Source: Flavobacterium sp. 1
GTDB lineage: Bacteria; Bacteroidota; Bacteroidia; Flavobacteriales; Flavobacteriaceae
DNA length: 64,000 nt
Reading direction: 5' to 3'
NCBI RefSeq assembly: GCF_002797935.1
Contig: NZ_PGER01000001.1
Span: forward strand, 744,001 to 808,000
The position numbers and the translations under genes were made by a program. Of the stretch, positions 1 through 8,900 are shown in pieces. Positions within the stretch are counted from its first letter, which is position 1. Every line of letters starts with the position of its first letter. The notes under the pieces are model-generated. The model saw only the letters and a list, made by a program, of their open reading frames with translations. It made no database searches and was not told the origin of the DNA.

Positions 1-614
1 CCAAAATGATGATTGAAGAAGGCGAAGCCTCTTCTATATTAGTGGGCGGAATTGATGAAACTTCCGATTATACCATGTCTTTGTTTAAGTTAGCAGGTTT
101 TGTTAAAAATGAGAATCAAGGAGTTCATTCATTTTTAGAATCTACTTCTAAAGGAGCTGTTCTTGGAGAAGGAGCTACTTTTTTTGTTGTAGAAAACGAA
201 GTGAAAGAAACAACAATAGCTTCCGTTTTGGATATTGAAATTCTGAATAAATTAGAAATTGATGAGGTGGAAAAGAAAGTTGTTACTTTTCTTGCTTCCA
301 ATAATTTAAAACTAACAGATATTGACGCTGTAGTTTTGGGATATAATGGAGATGTAGATTCGGATTTGTATTATAGAAAACTTTCACAAGTTACTTTTAA
401 AAATACACCACAGGTATATTATAAGCATTTAAGCGGCGAGTTTGATACCGCTTCAGCATTTGGATTGTGGGTTGGAACTAAAATTATTCAGACCCAAAAT
501 ATACCTGCAATTGTGAAGATAAATACAATCAATAATGAGGTTTATAAAACGATTTTGTTGTATAATCAACGCAATGGAATAGATCATAGTTTTACCTTAA
601 TTTCAAGCTGTTGA
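1..614 (+). CDS. beta-ketoacyl synthase-like protein, C-terminal part (truncated by window edge)
   Basis: The frame is already open at base 1, so the N-terminal half lies outside the window. About 203 residues remain, against 370-410 for a complete ketosynthase. Visible are a GGIDE segment near the start, GEGATFF (about residue 55), which fits the conserved glycine-rich strand of the thiolase fold, and KHLSGEFDTASAFGL (about residue 140), which fits the C-terminal catalytic His region, although the usual NxHGTGT wording is changed. Flexirubin and aryl-polyene clusters are known to carry several divergent ketosynthases, including chain-length-factor-like ones. The neighbours (FabZ-like dehydratase, MMPL exporter) support that setting. 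Catalytic competence cannot be judged because the active-site Cys would lie upstream. The stop overlaps the next start. Confidence 0.8.
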   Translation, partial: KMMIEEGEASSILVGGIDETSDYTMSLFKLAGFVKNENQGVHSFLESTSKGAVLGEGATFFVVENEVKETTIASVLDIEILNKLEIDEVEKKVVTFLASNNLKLTDIDAVVLGYNGDVDSDLYYRKLSQVTFKNTPQVYYKHLSGEFDTASAFGLWVGTKIIQTQNIPAIVKINTINNEVYKTILLYNQRNGIDHSFTLISSC

Positions 615-1384
615 AGCATATCTTAACAAATATGTTTTTTATTTTACTGCTTTTGCTGCTCGCTTTAGCAAGCTTTTATGCAGTGATCGATATCAAATAT
701 TTTATACTCGTTGGGTGTTTATGGCTTTTGATTGTATTTATCGGATCCTCATTTATTGGCTCTAATTACCATGTAAAAACATATTGCAGTAATCCATTAG
801 TAAAAGACAAAAAAATTGCAATAACATTTGACGATGGTCCCAATGAAATGACAATTGCTGTTTTGGAAGTATTGAAAAAGTATAATGCCAAAGCTGCTTT
901 TTTTTGCATTGGTAAAAATATTGAAACTCATCCTGATATTTTAAAAAAAACAATAAATCATGGACATACGATAGGAAATCATTCGTATAGCCATGCTCCT
1001 TTTTTTGATTTTTACAATAAAAATCAAGTAATTGCCGAAATTGAAAAGACAGATGCTTTGATAGAGAGTGTCTTAGGGAAGAAAACTACTTTATTCAGAC
1101 CGCCTTATGGGGTTACAAATCCTTCCATTCGCAAAGCTTTATCAGTAACGAAACACAAAACAATTGGTTGGAATATTCGGTCATTGGATGGAGTTATTAA
1201 AAATGAAAAATTTTTATTAGACAGAATAATTAAAAGAATTAAACCTGGAGGAATTGTACTTTTGCATGACACATCTGTTGAAACGGTTAATGTGTTAGAG
1301 CAATTGCTCTCTTTTTTAGAAAAAAACAATTACAGTGTTGTTCCTTTGGAAGAACTCTTGAACATAAAAACGTATGAAGACTAA
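611..1384 (+). CDS. polysaccharide deacetylase (NodB family), membrane-anchored
   Basis: About 257 residues. Two hydrophobic segments at the N-terminus (roughly residues 8-50) should anchor the protein in the inner membrane with the catalytic domain outside the cytoplasm. The NodB fold is clear: ITFDDGPN (metal-binding Asp pair), HTIGNHSYSH (metal-binding His pair), FRPPYG and the late GGIVLLHD motif. The family removes N- or O-acyl groups from sugars; the substrate here is unknown. The start used is a TTG that overlaps the preceding stop as TTGA, which suggests coupled translation; an ATG at 632 is the alternative and would keep the second hydrophobic segment. Such a deacetylase is a regular member of flexirubin-type clusters. 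Confidence 0.82.
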   Translation: MKHILTNMFFILLLLLLALASFYAVIDIKYFILVGCLWLLIVFIGSSFIGSNYHVKTYCSNPLVKDKKIAITFDDGPNEMTIAVLEVLKKYNAKAAFFCIGKNIETHPDILKKTINHGHTIGNHSYSHAPFFDFYNKNQVIAEIEKTDALIESVLGKKTTLFRPPYGVTNPSIRKALSVTKHKTIGWNIRSLDGVIKNEKFLLDRIIKRIKPGGIVLLHDTSVETVNVLEQLLSFLEKNNYSVVPLEELLNIKTYED

Positions 1385-2009
1385 AATATTTATAGTATTG
1401 ATTTTTTTGAATGTTTATCAATTCCAATCTTGGGCACAGGATCAGAAAATGACTGACAATGAGATTACTGCTTTTAAGCAATCAGTGGCGTTGGTGTCTA
1501 AAAAAATAAAGACTTTAAGTACTGATTTTGTACAATACAAGCACCTTGATTTTCTATCAAAAGATATTGAAACTTCGGGGAAAATGATTTTCAAAGAACC
1601 AAATTCTTTGCTTTGGCAATATAAAAAGCCATACAGCTATACAATCGTTTTTAAGAATGGAAAAATACTTATTAATGATGAAGGAAAGAAAAGTGCTGTA
1701 GACATTGGAAGCAGTAAATTGTTTGGAAAAATCAATAAACTGATTGTTGGAAGCGTGAGTGGAGATTTATTTGATGATAAAGAATTCACGATTTCGTATT
1801 TTAAAAATAAAGATCAAAACATAGCCAAGTTTATTCCCAAAGATGCCACTCTTAAAAAATATATTAAGCAAATAGATTTAACTTTTGATAAAGAAGATGC
1901 GACTGTGATTCAGGTTAAATTATTAGAATCTTCAGCTGACTATACTCGAATTGTCTTAAAAAATAAAGTAATCAATGCCAAAGTAGATGAAGCTTCTTTT
2001 TCGAATTAG
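1374..2009 (+). CDS. LolA-like outer-membrane lipoprotein carrier protein
   Basis: About 211 residues with an N-terminal signal peptide (hydrophobic stretch to about residue 20, ending SWAQ). The body has the LolA look: alternating beta strands with KTLSTDFVQYKHLDFLSKD, then FKEPNSLLWQYKKPYSYTIV, the usual 'reduce membrane affinity, W/Y-K-P' segment of LolA-family carriers. LolA proteins ferry lipoproteins or other lipids across the periplasm. In aryl-polyene and flexirubin clusters a LolA homologue is thought to help move the pigment lipid to the outer membrane. The gene overlaps both neighbours, so it is co-translated with them. Confidence 0.8.
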   Translation: MKTKIFIVLIFLNVYQFQSWAQDQKMTDNEITAFKQSVALVSKKIKTLSTDFVQYKHLDFLSKDIETSGKMIFKEPNSLLWQYKKPYSYTIVFKNGKILINDEGKKSAVDIGSSKLFGKINKLIVGSVSGDLFDDKEFTISYFKNKDQNIAKFIPKDATLKKYIKQIDLTFDKEDATVIQVKLLESSADYTRIVLKNKVINAKVDEASFSN

Positions 2010-2613
2010 TAGTATTGCTATCTTTTTATTTGCATCATGTGCCAGTAATAAAGTAGTAAAGGATTACAAAGCTGTCCCTTTAGAAACAAGCGCTTTTGAA
2101 GTTCCATATTTTTCAAATCAAGCAATAGATTATGTGTATAAAGCCAATGTTTCGGTTTATGGTAATGAATTAACTGGCATTTTTATTGCCAAAAAAGTAA
2201 ACGACACCACACATAGAGTTGTTTTTACTACTGAATTTGGTAATAAATTACTCGATTTTGAAATTTCTGAAACAGATTATAAAATCAATTTTATTCTGGA
2301 AGAATTGGATAGAAAATTATTGATAAATACTTTGGTAACTGATTTTAGATTGCTTTTGCGAAGTCATTATACCACAAGCAATCAATTTGATAACAGTGGG
2401 GAAAGAATTTATGCGACTTTGGATAAAAATAAAATGAATTATCTTTTTGTTTCAAAAGCAACAAATAAATTAAGTAAAATTGTACATAGCACTAAAAGAA
2501 AAGCAATAATTAACCTCTATTATACTTCTAAAAATGATATTTTTGCCGATAAGATTATCATCGAACATAAAAATATAAAATTAAAAATTGAATTAAATTA
2601 TTTTAACCAATAA
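1987..2613 (+). CDS. hypothetical lipoprotein of the pigment cluster
   Basis: About 208 residues. The N-terminus is a lipoprotein signal: a short basic start, a hydrophobic run and the lipobox FASC (Cys at about residue 18). The rest is predicted mainly beta, with no motif that I recognise. It overlaps the LolA-like gene by 23 bases and precedes the barrel genes, so it probably works at the outer membrane with the LolA-like carrier, perhaps as its LolB-like acceptor. That last point is inference from position and size only. Confidence 0.62.
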   Translation: MKLLFRISSIAIFLFASCASNKVVKDYKAVPLETSAFEVPYFSNQAIDYVYKANVSVYGNELTGIFIAKKVNDTTHRVVFTTEFGNKLLDFEISETDYKINFILEELDRKLLINTLVTDFRLLLRSHYTTSNQFDNSGERIYATLDKNKMNYLFVSKATNKLSKIVHSTKRKAIINLYYTSKNDIFADKIIIEHKNIKLKIELNYFNQ

Positions 2614-2621
2614 CTGAAATT

Positions 2622-3227
2622 ATGAATAAAAAAAATCAAATAAACAAAGGTATACTGGTTCTACTCTTTATTTTTTTTGGAATGTATAATGCTCAAGCTC
2701 AGGTAAGTTTTCAGCCTGGATTTAGAGGAGGAGCTAATTTTTCTCACTTTACAAAAGGAGATTACTATTATTATAATGATCCTATGGATACTAGGAGTGA
2801 TGATAATTATTCTTCAATAACAAATTTTTATATTGGTTTTTATGGTGCTTTGAAATTAACAAGACATTATACTTTACAGCCTGAGATTAATTATTCAGCT
2901 CAAGGTTCTGATTACAGGTCAGCAACAGTTAACAAGAATTTTAAAGTCGATTATTTGTGTTTTCAGATGATGAATAAATTTACATTTACGGATAAGTTTA
3001 ATGTACATTTTGGACCAACACTTGAATTTGTTGTTGATAAAAACTTTGATGTAGATGCTGATGTTGATTTGGCGTTTGTACTTGGTACAGGTATTAATAT
3101 TACTCGTAATTTAGGAATTGAATTAAGAGTCAAAAAAGGAATTGTGCCAGTAATTGATTTTAGTGATAATAGTCACACAAATGTTGTGTTTTCTGTAGGA
3201 GGTACGTATACATTTGATGTAAAATAA
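2622..3227 (+). CDS. PorT-family outer-membrane beta-barrel protein (first of a tandem pair)
   Basis: About 201 residues with a signal peptide ending near AQAQ (residues 24-27). The mature part begins VSFQPGFRGGANFSHF, the hallmark 'G-GANFS' opening of PorT/OMP_b-brl_2 proteins, and ends VFSVGGTYTFDVK, a typical aromatic C-terminal barrel strand. It is an eight-stranded-type barrel by size. The next gene is a paralogue with the same start and end motifs. A role in pigment or glycolipid placement at the outer membrane is inferred from the cluster. Confidence 0.78.
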   Translation: MNKKNQINKGILVLLFIFFGMYNAQAQVSFQPGFRGGANFSHFTKGDYYYYNDPMDTRSDDNYSSITNFYIGFYGALKLTRHYTLQPEINYSAQGSDYRSATVNKNFKVDYLCFQMMNKFTFTDKFNVHFGPTLEFVVDKNFDVDADVDLAFVLGTGINITRNLGIELRVKKGIVPVIDFSDNSHTNVVFSVGGTYTFDVK

Positions 3228-3230
3228 GAC

Positions 3231-3872
3231 ATGAAAATAAGAGTAATTACTATTATTTGTTTTGTATTAATTGGAATTGTACAATCAAATGCGCAAGTAA
3301 CATTTAGGCCAGGTATAAATGTTGGTTTGAATATTTCAAATATACAAAATACAAATTTTGAATCAAAAGAGGGTCTTTACATTGGAGCTTTTGGAGCATT
3401 AAAACTTTCTAAATTTTATACTTTACAAGAAGAACTTACGTATTCAGGTCAAGGCGGTAAAGCGACAATATATGGTTTTTATTACAATCAGAGTTCTCCA
3501 ACTGAAATTAATACAGTATATGAAGCTAGAGATGTTGAAATTTCATTGCAATACTTGTCTTTTGTAACCATGAATAAATTTAATGTTAGTGAAAGTTTTT
3601 ACTTTCTTGCAGGTACTTTTTTTGATATATTAGTTGAGAGTAATTTTAAAATTGATTCAGATAATAATTTTGTTGCAAACATATCAAAAGGGGAAGATGT
3701 TGATTTTGGAATAATTGGTGGTCTCGGATTTAGTTTGCCAAAAGGGTTCTCAATTGAAGGAAGGATTAAAAAAGGGGTTAGGGATGTTTTTGACGATCAT
3801 AATGGGAGTTCAATTGTAAATACCAATTTAGTTTATCAAATAGGAGGAACTTATACATTTAACATAAAATAA
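3231..3872 (+). CDS. PorT-family outer-membrane beta-barrel protein (second of a tandem pair)
   Basis: About 213 residues. Signal peptide to about residue 21 (QSNAQ), then VTFRPGINVGLNISNI, matching the opening of the preceding gene, and a C-terminal strand YQIGGTYTFNIK that is nearly the same as its neighbour's. The two genes are separated by 3 bases and are best read as a tandem duplication that has since diverged. Function beyond outer-membrane barrel is not evident. Confidence 0.77.
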   Translation: MKIRVITIICFVLIGIVQSNAQVTFRPGINVGLNISNIQNTNFESKEGLYIGAFGALKLSKFYTLQEELTYSGQGGKATIYGFYYNQSSPTEINTVYEARDVEISLQYLSFVTMNKFNVSESFYFLAGTFFDILVESNFKIDSDNNFVANISKGEDVDFGIIGGLGFSLPKGFSIEGRIKKGVRDVFDDHNGSSIVNTNLVYQIGGTYTFNIK

Positions 3873-3876
3873 AGCT

Positions 3877-4248
3877 ATGCTTTTAAAAGATTTTTATACA
3901 GTAAAAGTGTTGGAAAACACTGTTGATTCTAAATATAATGCACAAATCACAATCAATGAGAATCATGATGTTTTTCAAGGACATTTTCCAGGAAATCCTA
4001 TTATGCCGGGTGTTTGTATGATGCAGATTATAAAAGAGTTAACGGAGCAGATTACTGCATGCTCTTTATTCATGGAATCTTTGAGTAATGTTAAATTTAT
4101 GGCTTTAATTAATCCATTTATAAATCCTGATTTGCTTTTAGAATTGGATATAATTACAACAGATGATAATTTGGTTAAGGTTAAAAATGTTAGTTATTTT
4201 GACCAAACAGTTGCTTTGAAATTAAGTTGTATTTATAAGAAAGTATAA
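3877..4248 (+). CDS. FabZ-like (3R)-hydroxyacyl-ACP dehydratase, hotdog fold
   Basis: About 123 residues, single hotdog domain. The segment HDVFQGHFPGNPIMPGV contains the FabZ active-site pattern (His followed by FPGxPxxPGV). FabZ-type enzymes dehydrate beta-hydroxyacyl-ACP; in polyene-type pigment clusters such dehydratases make the conjugated double bonds left in the chain. The expected catalytic Glu on the following helix is not obvious (QIIKELTEQ offers a Glu), so a structural or editing role cannot be excluded. It sits 4 bases after the barrel gene and is likely part of the same operon. Confidence 0.8.
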   Translation: MLLKDFYTVKVLENTVDSKYNAQITINENHDVFQGHFPGNPIMPGVCMMQIIKELTEQITACSLFMESLSNVKFMALINPFINPDLLLELDIITTDDNLVKVKNVSYFDQTVALKLSCIYKKV

Positions 4249-4282
4249 TTAAAATGCTGTAAATAATTTTAATTTTAGTGTC

Positions 4283-4765
4283 ATGAAAACTACCTTTCTT
4301 TTTATTTTATTTTATTTCGCTAATCCTTCTGTGACAGAAATCAGAAAGTTATATATGACTGCAGCTACAACTGAAAGCGTTGCAAAAGAGATGGCCGCAA
4401 AACTGTCAGATATTACCAAAGAGGACAATAATAAAGTTTTAGTTGCCTATAAAGGAGCGTCAATAATTATTCTTTCCAAACTGGAAAAAAAAGTAGGAGA
4501 CAAGTCCAAAAAATTCAAAGAAGGAGCAGCCTTATTGGAATATGCCGTAACTGCTGAACCCAACTCGGTGGAGATCCGGATGATTCGCTTGAGCATTCAG
4601 GAAAATGTACCCAAAATAGTCAATTATAGAGGAAATAAGAAAGAGGATAAAAAGTTTTTAATGGATCATTATAAAGAACAAACGGGGGCGTTAAAAGCTT
4701 ATGTAGGTGAATTTATAACACAGTCCAATAGTTTTACTGCTATTGAAAAACAATTGGTTGAATAG
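4283..4765 (+). CDS. conserved hypothetical secreted protein
   Basis: About 160 residues with a hydrophobic N-terminus (TFLFILFYFA) that looks like a signal peptide, although its cleavage site is not clear. The rest is helical and charged, with a central region resembling a helical-hairpin repeat (LLEYAVTAEPNSVEIRMIRL). I do not recognise the family by function; similar small proteins occur in flexirubin-type clusters. It lies 35 bases after the dehydratase and 16 before the glycosyltransferase. Confidence 0.55.
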   Translation: MKTTFLFILFYFANPSVTEIRKLYMTAATTESVAKEMAAKLSDITKEDNNKVLVAYKGASIIILSKLEKKVGDKSKKFKEGAALLEYAVTAEPNSVEIRMIRLSIQENVPKIVNYRGNKKEDKKFLMDHYKEQTGALKAYVGEFITQSNSFTAIEKQLVE

Positions 4766-4780
4766 TTTAAGAATTTAAAA

Positions 4781-5881
4781 ATGAATACTAGTTTTTCAGA
4801 AGCAAAACGTATGGATCAACATAAAGTTTGTGTTATTATTCCAACATATAATAATCATAAAACTTTAAAACGTGTTATAGATTCGGTTTTGCAATATACT
4901 GCTGCTATTATTATTGTAAATGATGGTGCTACAGATAGTACTGTTCAAATTCTGAAAGAATATTCAAACTTGATTCAAATTCACCATTCTAAAAATTCAG
5001 GAAAAGGATTAGCGCTTCGCAATGGTTTTAAAAAAGCTTTAGCATTAGATTATAATTACGCCATTACAATTGATTCTGATGGACAGCATTTTGCTTCCGA
5101 TATTCCAGTTTTTTTAACGGCTTTAGATATGAGCTCAGAAACACTTTTGATTGGAAGCCGCAATATGGTTCAGGAAAATGTTCCTAAAAAAAGCAGTTTC
5201 GGAAATAAATTTTCAAATTTTTGGTTTTGGTTCGAAACTGGAAATAAATTGGAAGACACACAATCAGGTTTTAGATTGTATCCTTTGCGAAAAATTCCAG
5301 TTCATTATTTCACAACCAAGTTTGAGTTCGAAATCGAAGTTATTGTTCGTTCGGCTTGGAAAAATATACCAGTAAAAAATATTCCGATTCAGGTTTTGTA
5401 CGATCCAAAAGAGCGGGTTTCCCATTTTAGACCCTTCAAAGATTTTACCCGAATCAGTATACTTAATACTGTTCTGGTTATTATTGCTTTGATTTATATT
5501 AAGCCGAGAGATTTTTTTAGAAAACTAAAAAAAAAAGGACTTAAACAATTTTTTCTAGAAAATGTGCTTGAAAGTAATGATTCGAATATTCGAAAAGCGG
5601 CTTCAATTGCATTAGGAGTTTTTATTGGAATTTGTCCTTTTTGGGGATTTCAAACCATTTTGGTATTATTTTTGGCTGTTTTGCTAAAGCTTAATAAAGT
5701 CATTGCTTTCGCATTTTCTAATATAAGTTTCCCCCCTTTTATTCCGTTTATTATTTATGGTTCACTCAAGTTAGGAAGCTATTTTATTACCAGCAGCAAA
5801 TCATTGGTATTAAACACGAACATGCCATTTGAGGATATTCAAAAAATATTGCTCAATATCTTGTTGGAAGTTTTATTTTAG
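4781..5881 (+). CDS. GT2 glycosyltransferase with C-terminal DUF2062 membrane domain (frameshifted near the 3' end)
   Basis: The first 230 residues are a family 2 glycosyltransferase of the dolichyl-phosphate-mannose/polyprenol type: CVIIPTYNNHKTL, IIVNDGATD, then TIDSDGQH with the DxD-like nucleotide-sugar site. From about residue 265 follows a DUF2062 membrane domain (SNIRKAASIALGVFIGICPFWGFQT) with hydrophobic helices. The frame stops at 5881 after LLEVLF, but adding one A to the A6 run at 5841-5846 restores a hydrophobic tail that ends at 5961, four bases before the next ATG. The full protein would then be about 393 residues. The probable product glycosylates or flips a lipid-linked intermediate of the cluster. 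Confidence 0.8.
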   Translation: MNTSFSEAKRMDQHKVCVIIPTYNNHKTLKRVIDSVLQYTAAIIIVNDGATDSTVQILKEYSNLIQIHHSKNSGKGLALRNGFKKALALDYNYAITIDSDGQHFASDIPVFLTALDMSSETLLIGSRNMVQENVPKKSSFGNKFSNFWFWFETGNKLEDTQSGFRLYPLRKIPVHYFTTKFEFEIEVIVRSAWKNIPVKNIPIQVLYDPKERVSHFRPFKDFTRISILNTVLVIIALIYIKPRDFFRKLKKKGLKQFFLENVLESNDSNIRKAASIALGVFIGICPFWGFQTILVLFLAVLLKLNKVIAFAFSNISFPPFIPFIIYGSLKLGSYFITSSKSLVLNTNMPFEDIQKILLNILLEVLF

Positions 5882-5961
5882 CGACTTTTATGGCTGTACT
5901 TTTTGGACTTACAAGTTATTTGCTATTGACTTTGGTTGCTAATTTAAAATATAAAAAATAG
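5841..5961 (+). other. frameshifted 3' end of the GT2-DUF2062 gene
   Basis: Reading one frame back from the A6 run gives QKNIAQYLVGSFILATFMAV and a further transmembrane-like run ending at a TAG at 5959-5961. This is the expected C-terminal membrane helix of a DUF2062 protein, and it closes the gap to the next gene. The lesion is a one-base loss, either real or a homopolymer sequencing error. Confidence 0.75.
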
Positions 5962-5965
5962 CTGC

Positions 5966-8900
5966 ATGCAAAAAAAACTATTCGACTTATATACATTCAT
6001 AACTTCCAGAAAATTACTTTCGTTTGGTATGGCAATTGTCATGGTCTTAGTTTTAGGATTCTTAGCTTTCAGAATCTCTTTTCAGGAAAATATAAATCAA
6101 TTAATACCTTCTAATGATCAGTCTGGAATAACTTCAAAAGTATTAGATCAGGTTAATTTTGCTGATAAAATTACAATTATAATTTCCACTAAAGAAAACG
6201 GCTCATCAGAGAATCTGACTGAGTATGCCAATGTTTTTTTAGATAGTCTTGATTCTGCTTGCAAACCCTATATTTCCAAAGTACAGGGTAAAATTGAAGA
6301 AGAAAATATTCAGGAAACTTTTGATTTTGTATATGATAATTTGCCGCTTTTTTTGGATCAAAAGGATTATGAACATATTCAGAATAAACTGCACAAAGAC
6401 AGTATTGCCAATAGTGTTGCGGCCGATTATAAATCCATAATTTCTCCTGCTGGACTAGTATCTAAAGATTTTATTCTTAAAGATCCGCTTGGTGTTTCTT
6501 TTATTGCTTTAAAAAAAATGGAGCAATTAAGCGTGGGTGATGACTTTGCTATCGAAAACGGATTTGTTTTGACCAAAGACAAAAATAATTTATTGCTTTT
6601 TATTACTCCCAAATTAGCGACGAATGAAACGGACAAAAACACTTTTTTTATAAGTAATTTGGATAAAATCAAAGCGAATTTAAATCAACAGTTTAAAGGC
6701 AAAGCTGAGATGACTTATTTTGGAGCTACGCCTGTGGCTGTTGCCAATGCTACACAAATTAAATCGGATGTTCAAAGCACTTCTATATTTGCGGGAGTTG
6801 CCTTGATTTTAATACTTGCTTTTTTTTACAGAAGTATCACTACTCCAATAATTATTTTTATTCCTTCCTTGCTGGGCGCTTTGTTTGCTTTGGCGGTTTT
6901 GTATATCTGCAAAGGGAGCATATCGGCTATTTCTTTAGGAATAAGTTCTATTTTATTGGGAGAAACTACAGATTATTCGATATATGTTTTAACCCATTTG
7001 AGAAATAACAAGAATGTTAAACTGCTTTTCAAAGATATTACACGGCCATTGTTGCTTTGTGGGATAACTACATCAATTACGTTTTTGTGTTTGTTTTTTA
7101 TTAAGTCAGAAGCGTTACAGGATTTGGGTATTTTTGCTGGATTGAGCGTAGTTGCTACTACTGTTTTTTCTTTAATTTTAATTCCGGTTTTGTACAATTT
7201 TAATTCCAAAGTTCTTATTCAAAAACCAAATGTGATTGACAATTTGGGTGCTTATTCGTACCATAAAAATAAATTTTTGATAGGTTTGGTGTTGGCATTA
7301 TTTGTAGTCTCACTTTTTACGTATTCAAAAGTTACTTTTAACAATGATCTTTCAGATTTGAATTTTATGACTCCCGAACTGAGGCTGAATGAGAAGAAAC
7401 TAGATCAAATTGCAAATAACAATGATTCTAAATCTATTTATTTGGCTACTTACGGTAAAAGTTATGATGAAGTTGTAGCCAATAATAATACTCTTTTTAA
7501 AGTATTAGAGAAGGATAAAGCAGGTAAGGATATTTTAAATTTCAGTTCTATTGGTGGAATTGTTTTTTCTGCAGAAGTTCAAAATCAAAAAATCAAGGAA
7601 TGGAATTCTTTTTGGGATTCACAGAAAAAAGAAAATTTGAATAAGACTTTAATTAGCGAAGGAAATCGCTATGGTTTTAAAGCTGATGCTTTTTCTGGTT
7701 TTTTTGAATTGCTTGATAAAGACTTTAAGCCAGTAACTATTGATGACTATTTTAAAATGAAATCTTTTTTTCTTGATGAATTTGCAGCTCAAAAAAATGG
7801 ATTTTTTACTATTTCAACTTTAGTAAAAGTTACTAATGGAAAAAGAGATGTTTTTGTAAATCTAATAAAAAAACAGCCCTATTTGGTTGTAATTGACAGA
7901 CAGGAAACAAATAAGACGTTTTTAGGAACATTAAAAATGAATTTCGAAAACCTTGTTGATTATTCTTTTATTGCGGTTTTTTTAGTCCTGATATTAGCTT
8001 TCAGAAAAATTGAATTGGCTATTATCAGTATTATTCCAATCCTTATAAGCTGGATTTTTACAACTGGACTTATGGGACTGTTTGGATTGCAGTTTAATGT
8101 AGTTAACATTATAGTTTGTACTTTGATTTTTGGAATTGGAGTTGATTACAGCATTTTTATGACTACCGCTTTACAAAAGGAATTTACATACGGGAAAATT
8201 GAATTGCCAAGTTACAGGACTTCAATTATACTATCGGTAGCTACAACAATTTTAGGAATGGGGGTGCTTGTTTTTGCCAAACATCCTGCACTAAAATCTA
8301 TATCATTAATTGCTATTATAGGGATATTTTCGGCACTGATGATAACATTTATTATTCAGCCGCTAATTTTCCATTTTTTTATAACCAATAGAGTGAAAAA
8401 GGGGAAAGCTCCTTATGAAATTAAGAGACTATTGCATTCCGTTATTTCGTTTACCTATTTTGGATTAGGATGTATAGTATTGTCATTAGGAAGTGCCATT
8501 TTGATGGTAATTTTGCCTTTCTCAAAAAAATCAAAACTAAGAGGATTTCATTTTTTGATGTCTAAGTTTATGCATTCAGTCTTGGCAAGTTATCCTTCCG
8601 TAAAAAGGAAAATAAATAATACTTCACAAGAAACCTTTGATAAACCTGCCGTAATTATTGCTAATCATAGTTCGTTCCTCGATATTTTGGCTATTGGAAT
8701 GTTGAGTCCAAAGATTATTTTCTTAGTTAGTGATTGGGTATATAATTCTCCAGTTTTTGGAAAAGGAGTTCGTCTAGCTGGATTTTATCCAGTGTCGAGT
8801 GGTATGGATAATGGTGTAGAACATTTGCGTTCCAAAGTAGAGGAAGGTTTTTCTATAATGGTTTTTCCAGAGGGAACACGATCTGAGGATAATGCGATTA

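Noticed and set aside
5841..5847. Programmed -1 frameshift at the A6 run in the glycosyltransferase gene
   Set aside because: The codons CAA AAA ATA do not form a proper X XXY YYZ slippery heptamer for both tRNAs, the run is short for transcriptional slippage, and no stimulatory hairpin is obvious. A mutation or read error is simpler.
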